Positions 29,112-42,125 of a stretch of DNA of 64,000 nucleotides are shown here, in pieces (positions within the stretch are counted from its first letter, which is position 1; each line of letters starts with the position of its first letter). The notes under the pieces were generated by a model. The model was not told where the DNA came from. It saw only the letters and a program-made list of their open reading frames with translations, and made no database searches. A program made the translations under genes and the position numbers. The DNA is taken from NCBI GenBank assembly GCA_029778535.1, contig JAKOQB010000229.1, forward strand, positions 32,755 through 96,754, written 5' to 3'. Source of the stretch: Pseudomonadota bacterium. Its GTDB lineage: Bacteria; Pseudomonadota; Gammaproteobacteria; Burkholderiales; Burkholderiaceae_F.

Positions 29112-31342
29112 GCGAATTCTCCCGTCGGGCCCGCGCGCGCCGCTGATGCCGGCGCGCGCCAGTGCGCAGGCGTCGGGGCGCGGGCGAGCCGCAGGAATTC
29201 GTCGGCGGTCATCGCCCTAGCGAACAGCCACCCTTGCTGCAGATTGCAGCCCTGCTCGGCCAGCCGCACCATCTGTCCGTGCGACTCGACGCCTTCGGCC
29301 ACGACGGTCAGCCGCAGGCTGCGGCTCATCGCGATGATCGCCGCCACGATGGCCGCGTTGTCCTGGCTCGATTCGAGGTCGCGCACGAACGAACGGTCGA
29401 TCTTCAGCGTGTCGATCGGCAGGCGCTTCAGGTACGACAGCGACGAGTAACCGGTGCCGAAGTCGTCGATCGAGATCGACACGCCGATCTTCTTCAGCGC
29501 CCGCAGCAGCTGCTGCGCCGAGTCGAGGTTGTGCATCAGCACGGTCTCGGTCAGCTCCAGCTCGAGCAGCGCCGGTGCGATCCGGGTCGCGGCGAGGGCA
29601 GCCTCGACCGGCAGCACTAGGCTGGCGCGCTGCAGGTGCCGGCTCGACACGTTGACCGACACCGGCAGCTCCGGCGCGCCGGTCGCACGCCAGGCGACGA
29701 TCTGCCGGCACACCTCGCCGATCGCCCACTCGGTGATCGGCACGATCAGCCCCGTTTCCTCGGCCACCGCGATGAACTCCGCCGGCGGCACGAGCTGCTC
29801 GTCGCGCCGCCAGCGCATCAGCGCCTCGGCGCCGACGATGCAGCCCGTCGCCACGTCGATCTTCGGCTGGTAGTGCAGCACCAGCTCCTGCCGCTCGAGC
29901 GCGCGGTGCAGCGCGGTCTCCAGCCGCCAGCGTTCGGCAGTCGCGGTGTTCATCGCGTCGTTGAACATCTGCCAGCCGTTGCGGCCGTTGTCCTTGACCG
30001 CGTACATCGCGATGTCGGCCTTGCGCACCAGGGTCTCGACATCGTCGCCGTCCTGCGGATACAGCGCCACCCCGATCGAAGCGGTCGCGAACACCTCGTG
30101 CCCGCCGCACGAAAACGGCGCGCGCAGCGATTCGAGCAGCCGCTGCGCCACGTGCGCCACCGCGTCGCCGTCGGCGAGATCCGTGAGCAGGACCGTGAAC
30201 TCGTCGCCGCCCAGCCGTGCCACGCTGGTGCCGGCGGTGCCGCTGAAGACTGCCGCGACACCGGCGGCTTCGAGGCTCGCGCGCGCCACGGTGTCGGACT
30301 CGCGCACGGCGGTGTGCAGCCGCTTCGCCACCTCGCGTAGCAACTGGTCGCCGATCTGGTGGCCGAGCGTGTCGTTGATCTGCTTGAAGCGATCGACATC
30401 GATGAACAACACCGCTACCTGCGTGCCCTGCTGGCGTGCCCGTTCGAGGCTGGCGGCGAACTGGTCGCGGAAGAAGCGGCGATTGGGCAGCGCGGTCAGG
30501 CTGTCGTAGTTGGCGAGTTGCCGGATCTGGTCCTCGGCGTGCTTGCGCTCGGTGATGTCCTGCAGCACGCCGTGCATGGAAGTCGCGCGGCCGGCGTCGT
30601 TGCGGTCGACCTCGGCCTCGATGTGCACGATCCGCACCTGGCCGTTGGGCCGCACGAGCCGGCATTCGAACTGGACCGGGCCGCCGCGCTCCAGCGCGTC
30701 GCGCACGATCGACTGCACGCGCGGCCGGTCCTCGTCGTACACGCGCGTCCACACGAACCAGTCGGCGAGCCCCTCGTCCTGCCGCGCCAGCCCGGAGATC
30801 GCGAAGCATTCGTCCGAGACCCTGACCCAACGGCGGGCGAGATTCCATTCCCAGCTGCCGAGCCGGGCGATCCGCTGCGCCTTGGTGAGCTTGGCCTGGC
30901 TCTCGGCGAGCGCGTCGCGCATGCGCGCCGAGCGCAGCATGTAGCGCAGCCGCTCCGACAGCAGCGTCCACTGGCTGTTGGTCTTGACGAAGAAATCGGT
31001 CGCGCCGGCCTCGTACGCGCGCGCAATCGAAAGTTCGTCGTCCAATCCGGTCAGCATCAGCACCGGCACGTGCTCGCCGTCGGGCAGCCGGCGCAGCCGC
31101 TCGCAGGCGACGAAGCCGTCGACCTCCGGCATCAGCGCATCGAGCACCACGACCTCGGGCCGGTGCAGCGCGTAGAGCTCCAGCGCGCGCGCGCCGCCAT
31201 CGGCTTCGATCACCCGCCAGCCGCGTTCCGCCAGTGCGGAGGCGGTCAGCAGGCGTGCGACCGGATCGTCGTCGACCAGCAGCACGCAGTCGCCGCCGCT
31301 GTGCGCGGGCGGAACGGCCGGTTCGATGTCCTCGGAAGTCAT
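29108..31342 (-). CDS. REC-PAS-GGDEF-EAL bifunctional c-di-GMP protein
   Basis: Soluble protein of 744 residues. Receiver at about 18-135 (LLVDDDPVAR; acceptor Asp in VVVLDALMPEVDG; Lys in FFVKTNS); PAS/PAC at about 150-280 ending VLQDITERKHAE; GGDEF at about 290-470; EAL from about 490. The EAL catalytic set looks complete: GAEALMRW, SVNVSSRHLQ, LELTETVLM, IDDFGTGYSSL, LKIDRSFV, VVAEGVES. The GGDEF motif is intact, but a 24-residue insertion separates the RESD inhibitory site from VARLGGDEF. Both synthesis and hydrolysis are possible, with phosphodiesterase activity the safer prediction. Operon with the downstream cyclase. Confidence 0.93.
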   Translation of the reverse strand: MTSEDIEPAVPPAHSGGDCVLLVDDDPVARLLTASALAERGWRVIEADGGARALELYALHRPEVVVLDALMPEVDGFVACERLRRLPDGEHVPVLMLTGLDDELSIARAYEAGATDFFVKTNSQWTLLSERLRYMLRSARMRDALAESQAKLTKAQRIARLGSWEWNLARRWVRVSDECFAISGLARQDEGLADWFVWTRVYDEDRPRVQSIVRDALERGGPVQFECRLVRPNGQVRIVHIEAEVDRNDAGRATSMHGVLQDITERKHAEDQIRQLANYDSLTALPNRRFFRDQFAASLERARQQGTQVAVLFIDVDRFKQINDTLGHQIGDQLLREVAKRLHTAVRESDTVARASLEAAGVAAVFSGTAGTSVARLGGDEFTVLLTDLADGDAVAHVAQRLLESLRAPFSCGGHEVFATASIGVALYPQDGDDVETLVRKADIAMYAVKDNGRNGWQMFNDAMNTATAERWRLETALHRALERQELVLHYQPKIDVATGCIVGAEALMRWRRDEQLVPPAEFIAVAEETGLIVPITEWAIGEVCRQIVAWRATGAPELPVSVNVSSRHLQRASLVLPVEAALAATRIAPALLELELTETVLMHNLDSAQQLLRALKKIGVSISIDDFGTGYSSLSYLKRLPIDTLKIDRSFVRDLESSQDNAAIVAAIIAMSRSLRLTVVAEGVESHGQMVRLAEQGCNLQQGWLFARAMTADEFLRLARAPTPAHWRAPASAARAGPTGEFA

Positions 31343-31361
31343 GCCCGTTGCCCGCCTCTGC

Positions 31362-35183
<3,822 letters not shown>

Positions 35184-35353
35184 CGATGGACGCAGGAAGG
35201 ATCGCCAGCCGTAGTGCGCGGTCGGCGCCCGTTCCTGAATTCGGCATACGGTGCCGGAACTTGACCGGCGGCGACCGTTCGATAAGGGCGGCGTCGACCC
35301 CACTTTTCGGCGCGTGCCGCTGGTCGCCGCGCGGGCTGGCACAATCGTGCCCC

Positions 35354-36679
35354 GTGGGCACACCTCGACGCCAGCAACCCTCTCGGCGATGGATCGCCCC
35401 ACGTCACGCCGGCATCGCGGCACTGGCCGCAACGGCCGCGACTGCGGCACAGGCCGCCGCCTCGATCGACGAATCCTGGCCGCTGCTCGGCGCGGCCGGC
35501 GCCGGCGCGCTGATCGCGCTCGCGGCGGTGCTGATCGCGCAGCGCGCCGGCGTCCGGCGCGAACTGGCCGCGTTGCGGCGGACGCTGGCGGCCGCAGCCG
35601 ACTGGTGGTGGCGCACCGATGCGGAACTGAAGGTGTCCGAGGTCGGCGCCGGCCAACGCACCGCCGGCGGGGTCGCCACGCGCGATCGGATCGGCCGCGC
35701 GCCATGGGACATCGCCGATGCGGATCCGCCGCCGCCGACGCTCGCCAAGGCGATCGCAGCGCGCGCGCCGTTCTTTGACCAGTTGCTGCAGGTGCGCGTC
35801 GACGGCGGCGCGCGCACGCTCGCGTTCAGCGGCGCGCCGCTGTTCTCGCCCGACGCGCACTTCGAGGGCTACGTCGGCGTCGCGCGCGATGTCACCGACA
35901 CGCTGGGCGCGGCGCTCGGGCCGAACCGCGAGCAGTCCGAGCTGATCGCGCGGCTGCAGGCCGACGGGGCCGAGCGCAGCCGCCAGTTCGAGCTGGCGCT
36001 CAAGGATCTCGACAGCTTCGCGCACTCCGTATCGCACGACCTGCGCGCGCCGCTGCGCGTGATCGACGGCTTCGCCAACATCGTGCTGGAGGACTACGGC
36101 AAGCGGCTCGACGACCTCGGCCGCGAACACCTGCGGCGCATCATCGCCGCCGGCAGCCGGATGAATTCGATGATCGACACGCTGCTGGAGATGTCGCGCA
36201 CCACCGGCCGTGCGCTCGAGCGCGAGCGCGTCGACCTGTCACGGCTCGCGCGCGAACTGCTCGACGAGCTGACGGCGCGGCGCGAGGTCGCCGAAGGTCC
36301 GCGCAACGTCGAATGCGTGATCGCCGACGAACTGGTGGTCGAAGGCGACCGCACGCTGTTGCGGCTGGTGCTGCAGAACCTGCTGTCGAACGCGTACAAG
36401 TTCACCGCGCGCCAGCCGGTGGCGCGCATTGAAGTCGGTGTCGACGCCGCGCACGGCCGCCCCGCGTATTACGTGCGCGACAATGGCGCCGGCTTCGACA
36501 TGCGCTTCGCCGACAAGCTGTTCGGGCTGTTCCAGCGCTTCCACTCGCAAAGCGAATTCCCCGGCACCGGCGTCGGACTCGCGACGGTCCAGCGCATCGT
36601 GCGCAAGCACGGCGGCCGCATCTGGGCCGAGTCGGCGCCGGGCAAAGGGGCGACGTTTTACTTCACCCTTTGGGAGTGA
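35354..36679 (+). CDS. Membrane sensor histidine kinase (PAS-HisKA-HATPase)
   Basis: Kinase of 441 residues, divergent from the hybrid kinase. Two N-terminal hydrophobic stretches (IAALAATAATAAQAAA and LLGAAGAGALIALAAVLIA) are followed by a PAS-like domain containing DWWWRTDAELKVSEV. The phosphoacceptor helix is FAHSVSHDLRAPLRVIDGFA, as in phytochrome-type kinases, and the ATP domain has LLSNAYKFTAR, DNGAGFDM and GTGVGLATVQRIVRKHGG. No regulator adjoins it. The GTG start is tentative because no strong ribosome site is visible. Confidence 0.85.
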   Translation: MGTPRRQQPSRRWIAPRHAGIAALAATAATAAQAAASIDESWPLLGAAGAGALIALAAVLIAQRAGVRRELAALRRTLAAAADWWWRTDAELKVSEVGAGQRTAGGVATRDRIGRAPWDIADADPPPPTLAKAIAARAPFFDQLLQVRVDGGARTLAFSGAPLFSPDAHFEGYVGVARDVTDTLGAALGPNREQSELIARLQADGAERSRQFELALKDLDSFAHSVSHDLRAPLRVIDGFANIVLEDYGKRLDDLGREHLRRIIAAGSRMNSMIDTLLEMSRTTGRALERERVDLSRLARELLDELTARREVAEGPRNVECVIADELVVEGDRTLLRLVLQNLLSNAYKFTARQPVARIEVGVDAAHGRPAYYVRDNGAGFDMRFADKLFGLFQRFHSQSEFPGTGVGLATVQRIVRKHGGRIWAESAPGKGATFYFTLWE

Positions 36680-36720
36680 CGTGCGCTCTCCGCCGCGCGG
36701 CGCGGAGCACAACTCCTTGG

Positions 36721-37269
36721 TCAGTGCTCTCCGCCCTTCCCCTCGCTGATCCGATCCGTGATCGCGAACATGACGCCGGAGAAGACGAACGTCAGGTGAA
36801 TGCCGACCTTCCACGCCAGCTGCTGCTGTGTGTACTGCTCGACGTTGATGAACCCTTTCAGCAGCTCGACCGCGGAAATCGCGACGATCGCGCCCATCAG
36901 CTTGATCTTCAGGTCCGCGAAGCCGACCTTGCCCATCCACGCGGGCCGGTCCTCGTGTTCGCCGGTGGCGATCTTCGACACGAAATTCTCGTAGCCGCTG
37001 AACGCGATGATCAGCAGCAGCGAGGCGATCAGAGCGGTGTCGACCAGCGTGAGGATCGACACGATCAGGTCCGATCCCGACAGGCTGAACAGGCCCAGCA
37101 CCAGCGCCAGCAGCTCCTTGCCGAACTTGATCAGCAGCGCGGCGATCGCGACGATCAGGCCGACGAAGAACGGCGCCAGCAGCCAGCGGCTGCGAAAGAT
37201 CATCGCCTCCAGCAACGCCTCGGCGTGCTTCATCGTCGTCGCCGCTCCCATTTCCCTTTGATCGCGCAT
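36721..37269 (-). CDS. YqhA/UPF0114-family membrane protein
   Basis: Inner-membrane protein of about 182 residues with four hydrophobic segments. It resembles the YqhA (TIGR00645) family: LEAMIFRSRWLLAPFFVGLI, ILTLVDTALIASLLLIIAFSGYENFVSKI and a C-terminal GIHLTFVFSGVMFAITDRI. Family function is unknown. The ATG at 37269 overlaps the stop of the upstream zinc-ribbon gene (TGATG); ATGs at 37251 and 37233 are alternatives that better match the family length of about 165. Confidence 0.85.
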   Translation of the reverse strand: MRDQREMGAATTMKHAEALLEAMIFRSRWLLAPFFVGLIVAIAALLIKFGKELLALVLGLFSLSGSDLIVSILTLVDTALIASLLLIIAFSGYENFVSKIATGEHEDRPAWMGKVGFADLKIKLMGAIVAISAVELLKGFINVEQYTQQQLAWKVGIHLTFVFSGVMFAITDRISEGKGGEH

Positions 37270-37679
37270 CAGCCGAGGTTCCAGTCGGCGCCGCACTTCG
37301 AACAGTGCACGCGCACCCAGTGCGGCCGCCCGGCTTCGGGCGGATCGTCGTCGCTCTCGGATTCGGCCGCCAGCACGGAGAACTTGCCCCATGCCTTGCA
37401 GGCCGGGCACTCCGCGGTCGCGGCGAACTGCTCGGCGCGCGCCAGCAGCACGTTGAAGCGCCGCCAGCCAATCAGCATGCCGGTGCCCGCGGCGGCGGCG
37501 ACGATCACAACCAGCAGGAAGTACGCCGGCGAGCGCTGCGTCAGGTCGAGCATCTCGATGCCCGACAGCAGCACGATCAGGCCGAAAAACGCCGCCACCA
37601 GGTAGACGTGGCTGCGCACCAGTTGGCCCTCGTACCAGCGCCGGAAACCAAGCCGGCCGATGTCCTGCCCCACGCTCAT
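37269..37679 (-). CDS. Two-helix membrane protein with C-terminal zinc-ribbon motif
   Basis: Unrecognised protein of 136 residues. Two transmembrane helices (VYLVAAFFGLIVLLSGI and AYFLLVVIVAAAAGTGMLIG) precede a soluble tail with two CxxC pairs (ECPACKAW and HCSKCGADW) that could bind zinc. An acidic loop (ESESDDDPPE) separates the pairs. Translationally coupled to the YqhA-like gene, which suggests a shared membrane role that cannot be named. Confidence 0.75.
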   Translation of the reverse strand: MSVGQDIGRLGFRRWYEGQLVRSHVYLVAAFFGLIVLLSGIEMLDLTQRSPAYFLLVVIVAAAAGTGMLIGWRRFNVLLARAEQFAATAECPACKAWGKFSVLAAESESDDDPPEAGRPHWVRVHCSKCGADWNLG

Positions 37680-37704
37680 CGGACCCCCATCGCTCGCGCC
37701 GCCG

Positions 37705-38298
37705 TCAGCGCGGCACGGAGTTCAGCCGGTTGGCCGCATCGACCATGTGCGCGGCGAGTTCGTCGATGTTGCGGCCCTCCGCGCGCGCCTGCGTGCGCAG
37801 CACGTCGAGCGCGCGCGTGTAGTCGAGCCGCAGCCGCTCCATCAGGATGCCGACCGCGACGTTCTGGTCGCGCGGCGCGAACGCGCCCGGCGGCAGCGTC
37901 GGCGGCGCGGCGGCGGCCGGCGGTCGCTCCTCGATCCGCAGCAGCGCGGCCCGCACGACCGGCACGATCTGCTTCACGTCGAGCGGCTTGACCAGGTAGC
38001 CGAGCGCGCCCAGCCGCATCGCGTCGTCGATGATGTCGCGGTCGCCGAACGCCGACAGGAAGATGAAGCCGGTATCGGTGTTCGCGGCGAGGTAGCGCGC
38101 GACGTCCATGCCCGACTTGCCCTGCATCCGCATGTCGAGGATCGCCAGCTTCGGCTTGTGCCTGCGCGCCAGCAGGATCGCGTCGTCGCCGTTGTCGGCT
38201 TCGATCACGTCGAAGCCGGCCTGCTTCAGGCCCGCGACCACGGTGGCCAGCACCAGCCGGTCGTCGTCGACGACCAGGATCAGCGAGGAACTTTCCAT
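37705..38298 (-). CDS. ANTAR-domain response regulator
   Basis: Regulator of 197 residues. The receiver (VVDDDRLVLAT; acceptor Asp in LAILDMRMQGKSG; Lys in GYLVKPLD) is followed by a C-terminal ANTAR domain (VAVGILMERLRLDYTRALDV). ANTAR domains bind hairpins in nascent RNA and antiterminate transcription, as in AmiR/NasR. It lies 34 bases downstream of the eight-PAS HWE/HisKA_2 kinase, a kinase type often paired with ANTAR regulators, and is its likely target. The RNA targets are not known. Confidence 0.9.
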   Translation of the reverse strand: MESSSLILVVDDDRLVLATVVAGLKQAGFDVIEADNGDDAILLARRHKPKLAILDMRMQGKSGMDVARYLAANTDTGFIFLSAFGDRDIIDDAMRLGALGYLVKPLDVKQIVPVVRAALLRIEERPPAAAAPPTLPPGAFAPRDQNVAVGILMERLRLDYTRALDVLRTQARAEGRNIDELAAHMVDAANRLNSVPR

Positions 38299-38332
38299 GC
38301 GCGAATTATGACCGCGCGCCGGACCCGGCGCG

Positions 38333-41300
38333 TCAGTTCGTCTCCTCGCGGATCGCCGGCGCGCCGAGTTCGAGTCGTGAGATCACCAGCGGGCCGAGCT
38401 GCTCGATCGTCAGCCGCGCACCGCGCCGCGGCAGCAGCGCCTTGACCAGGCCGAGCCCCGACACGCCCGAGGTGATGCGCGCCAGATCGAAACCCCCGGG
38501 CAGCCGGCCGGTGTTCTCGATCCGCAGCTCGATGCCGGAGGCGCGCGGCAGCATGCGCACCGCCACGCCCTGCTCGCGGCTGCCGCGGTACTTGATTGCG
38601 TTGGTGCCCAGCTCGTTGATCACCAGCGCCAGCGGCACCGCCTCGTGCTCGGGCAGCCCCCAGCGCCACAGCGCGGCGGCGGGCGCCTCGAAGTTCACCG
38701 CCACGCCGAACATGCCGCCCAGATTGGCAAAGATGCCCTGCGCCACGCCCAGCATCGGCAGCGTGCCGGTGGCGCGCAGCTGCAGCCCGTGCACCTGCGC
38801 GATCGCCTGGATCTGGCCCGCGATCTCGTTCAGGTTCTCCGCCAGCTCCGGCTTGGCGTGCGCCTGATGCTGCAGGAGCCCCGCCACGCCCTGCAGGTTG
38901 TTCTTGATCCGGTGATGCACCTCGCGCACCAGCAGGTCGCGCTGCCGCACCGCCTCGTCGATCCGCTTCGCCTCGGCCGCCATCCGCTCGGTGATGTCCT
39001 CGGCGATGCCGAACACGCGGATCGAGCCGTCGAACATCCGCACCGGCGACAGCCGCGCCAGCAGCGTGCGCGTGCCGAGCCGTGCGTGCTCGATCTTCAG
39101 CGTCAGCTCGGCGCGCCGGCCGCGCCGCATCGACGCGATCAGCCGCGGCAGGCGCCGCGCGAGCATGGCCAGATCGGGCTCATGCACGTAGCGGTAGAAG
39201 TGGCGCACGTCGTCGAGCAGCTCGGTGGCCGGCGCGCCGACCAGCCCGTCGTAGCGCGGGCTGACGTACAGCACGCGCGAGAAATCGTCGGTCGCGATGA
39301 AGACGAGCTGGTCGATGTTCTCCGCCAGCTGGCGGAAGCGCGCGTCGGTCTCGCGCAACGCCGCCTCGGCGCGCACGGTGTCGGTCAGATCGTCGATGAT
39401 CGACATCACGTACTGCGCGCGGCGCGGCTCGCCCGCGGCCGGCTCGTCCTCGTACAACGGCATCACGCGCTGGTGCACGGTCAGCGTGCGGCCGTCGGCG
39501 CGCGGCAGGAGCGCACGCGGCCGGTCGACGAGCTGGCCGCGCTCGAGCGCGTCGCGGTCGAGCGCGGCGAAGTCGCCGGCCAGCGCCGCGTCGTACAGCT
39601 CGTGCCAGGTGCGGCCGATCACCTGGTCGCGCGAGCGGCCGGTGATCGCCTCGCCGGCGCGGTTCAGGCTGACGAATCGCCCGCTGTCGGATGCGCGCAC
39701 CGACACCAGCACCGGCAGGTTCTCGACGATCAGGTCGAGGTAGTTGCGCATGCGCTGCAGCTCGTGCTCGGAGCGCTTGCGCGCATCGACGTTCATCAGC
39801 GCGACGATCATGCCGCGCTCGGGCGCGCCGGCGTCGAGCAGGCGCACGTTGCCTGCGGCCCAGAACGTGCTGGAATCGGCGCGCCGCAGCTCGCGCTCGA
39901 AGTTCGCCTCGCCGTGCGCCAGCGCGTGCGTGCGCGCCGCGTCCCATTCGTCCGGGTGCGCGAACAGCGCCCCGATCGGCAGCTGCGCCAGCGCGTCGGC
40001 GCTGTAGCCGAACATCTGCAGCGTGGCCGCGTTGGCCTTGACCAGTGCGTCGTTGAGCGCGTAGGCAACGCCGACCAGCGCGTTGTCGAAGATGCGCTGC
40101 AGTTCCGCCAGCGCGTCGCGCAGATGCGCTTCCGAGCGCTTGCGCGCGTCGATGTCGACGAACGCGAAGATGTAGCCGGCGGCGGGATCGCGCGCGTCGA
40201 CCGCGCGGCCCTGAACCGCGACCCAGGTCGGATCGCCGTTGCGCCGGTACAGCCGCATCTCGAAATCGCACGCGCCGCGCTGGTCGATTTCGCCGAAGCG
40301 CTCGGCCAGCCCCGCCATCAGCAGGCCGTCGGCCGGATGCGCGAACAGTTGCGCGCCGCGCGTCAGCGCGCCGCGCTCGCAGCCGAGCAACTGCTCGATC
40401 GCGGCGTTGGCGCGCACCGGGCGGCCGTCGCGCACGAACAAGAGGCCCACCACTGCGGTGTCGAACAGGAGCTGCGATTCGGACGCAAGCGCTTCCAGCC
40501 GCTCCTGCTGCAAGCGACGCTCGCTGATGTCGAGAATCGACGCGACCTGCGCCTCGGCCGGTCGCGCCGCGTCGACTGCGCGCAGCGACACCAGCGCCCA
40601 GAACGCGCCGCCGTCGGCTCTACGCATCTTCGCCTCGAACGTGCGCGCCTCGTTCGGCGCCAGCTCCGCCAGCCGCGCGCGCCAGTCGTCGCCAAGCACG
40701 GTCGCGTCCTCGAACAGATCCACGAAACGGCGGCCAACCGGGCCGCCGTCGCCGTCGAACAGCAGCGTCGACTGCGCGTTGCCGCGCACGACCTGACCGT
40801 CGGACAGATGCAGCACCGCCGCCGACGTCGTGTCGAGCACCACGTTCAGCTCCAGCAGCGAGCGGCCGAGCGCCTCGCGGCTCCTCTTGTGCTCGGAGAT
40901 GTCGAGAAACGCGTAGATTGCGTCGGTGCCGATCTCGTTCGCGTCGGCACCGGCCTCGACCACGCGCGCCTGCACCAGGCACCACACCGGCGCCCCGTCC
41001 TTGCGGAACAGCACCACTTCGGCCTGCGCCGGCTCGCCGGGCCTGGGCGCGGGCAGCATCGACACGTCGTCCGGCGCCCGGTTGGCGCGATCGCGCGTCA
41101 GCTCTTCCAGCGGCAGTCCGATCGTCTCCGATTCCGCATAGCCGAACAGGCGCGCGAACTCGCGGTTGGCCAGCAGCACCTTGCCGTCGAGCGCCTGCGC
41201 CACGCCGACCGACATCGTCGCGAGCAGCGTGCGGCTGCGGCGCAGCGCCTGCTCGAGCTGCTCGGCGGCGGCGCGCCGGTCGGAAAAGTCCTCCAGCACC

Positions 41301-42013
41301 AGCACATAGCGGCGCGCGCCCGCGCCGATCGCCCACGCGCGCACGGTCAGACGCACCCACACCGTGCGCCCGTCCTTGCGCACCATGCGCCGGTCGCTCT
41401 CGGCCGACGCCACGGCGCCGCGCGCCAGGTGCGCGCGCAGCCGCAGGCCGGCGTCGATCTCGTCCGGATGCAGCAGCAGCGCCGGGTCACGGCCGATCAG
41501 TTCGGCGCCGGCGAAGCCGAGCAGCGTGCAGGCGGCGCGATTGACCTCAACGATGCGGAAATCGGCGTCGAGCAGCAACTCGGGGACGGGGCTGTCCTCG
41601 AACAGCGAGCGGAAGCGCTCGGCGCTTTCGGCGAGCGCCGCTTCGACGCGCTTGCGCTCGACGACCTCGCGCGCGAACAGGAAGCAGTGCTCGCGGCCCT
41701 CGGCTTCGACCCGCTGCGCCACCACGTCGACCGGCACCGTGGCCCCGTCCGCGCTGCGATAGCGCGCCTCGACGCGCCAGCGCTGGCCCGCGGCGAGCGC
41801 ATCGAACATGCGCGCGATCGCCTCCGGCGTCGCGTCGGGGTCGATCGATGCGAACGGCATGCCCTTGAGCTCACCGCGGCTGAAACCGAGCAGCGCGCAC
41901 GCGCTGTCGTTGGCGTCGGCCACCGCACCGTCGCGCTTCAGTTCGAACACCAGATCGGGCGACGCCGCGAGCGCCAGCCGCACCGCGCCGGCGGACGACT
42001 CGGCAAAACCCAT
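38333..42013 (-). CDS. Multi-PAS sensor kinase, HisKA_2/HWE type
   Basis: Cytoplasmic kinase of 1226 residues without clear membrane segments. Eight PAS domains can be counted, several ending in a PAC signature such as LEDFSDRR, FLDISEHKRS, ILDISERRLQ, FVDIDARKRS and GIAEDITERM. The catalytic core uses the HisKA_2 motif LLVREVHHRIKNNLQGVAGLL and an HATPase with LVINELGTNAIKY. The number of PAS modules implies several input signals. No heme- or flavin-binding cysteine motif was identified. Probably signals to the adjacent ANTAR regulator. ATG 42013 starts the first PAS; an upstream extension is low-complexity and omitted. Confidence 0.92.
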   Translation of the reverse strand: MGFAESSAGAVRLALAASPDLVFELKRDGAVADANDSACALLGFSRGELKGMPFASIDPDATPEAIARMFDALAAGQRWRVEARYRSADGATVPVDVVAQRVEAEGREHCFLFAREVVERKRVEAALAESAERFRSLFEDSPVPELLLDADFRIVEVNRAACTLLGFAGAELIGRDPALLLHPDEIDAGLRLRAHLARGAVASAESDRRMVRKDGRTVWVRLTVRAWAIGAGARRYVLVLEDFSDRRAAAEQLEQALRRSRTLLATMSVGVAQALDGKVLLANREFARLFGYAESETIGLPLEELTRDRANRAPDDVSMLPAPRPGEPAQAEVVLFRKDGAPVWCLVQARVVEAGADANEIGTDAIYAFLDISEHKRSREALGRSLLELNVVLDTTSAAVLHLSDGQVVRGNAQSTLLFDGDGGPVGRRFVDLFEDATVLGDDWRARLAELAPNEARTFEAKMRRADGGAFWALVSLRAVDAARPAEAQVASILDISERRLQQERLEALASESQLLFDTAVVGLLFVRDGRPVRANAAIEQLLGCERGALTRGAQLFAHPADGLLMAGLAERFGEIDQRGACDFEMRLYRRNGDPTWVAVQGRAVDARDPAAGYIFAFVDIDARKRSEAHLRDALAELQRIFDNALVGVAYALNDALVKANAATLQMFGYSADALAQLPIGALFAHPDEWDAARTHALAHGEANFERELRRADSSTFWAAGNVRLLDAGAPERGMIVALMNVDARKRSEHELQRMRNYLDLIVENLPVLVSVRASDSGRFVSLNRAGEAITGRSRDQVIGRTWHELYDAALAGDFAALDRDALERGQLVDRPRALLPRADGRTLTVHQRVMPLYEDEPAAGEPRRAQYVMSIIDDLTDTVRAEAALRETDARFRQLAENIDQLVFIATDDFSRVLYVSPRYDGLVGAPATELLDDVRHFYRYVHEPDLAMLARRLPRLIASMRRGRRAELTLKIEHARLGTRTLLARLSPVRMFDGSIRVFGIAEDITERMAAEAKRIDEAVRQRDLLVREVHHRIKNNLQGVAGLLQHQAHAKPELAENLNEIAGQIQAIAQVHGLQLRATGTLPMLGVAQGIFANLGGMFGVAVNFEAPAAALWRWGLPEHEAVPLALVINELGTNAIKYRGSREQGVAVRMLPRASGIELRIENTGRLPGGFDLARITSGVSGLGLVKALLPRRGARLTIEQLGPLVISRLELGAPAIREETN

Positions 42014-42125
42014 AGGTTGCAGCTGGGCGGGCTGCGGAACGTGCACGGACGCGGGCCTCGGCGATTGGAGCGGGCGCCCGACTCTCAGGCGCTGCCGAAG
42101 AATAGCCGTGCGCCTTTGCGGGCGT

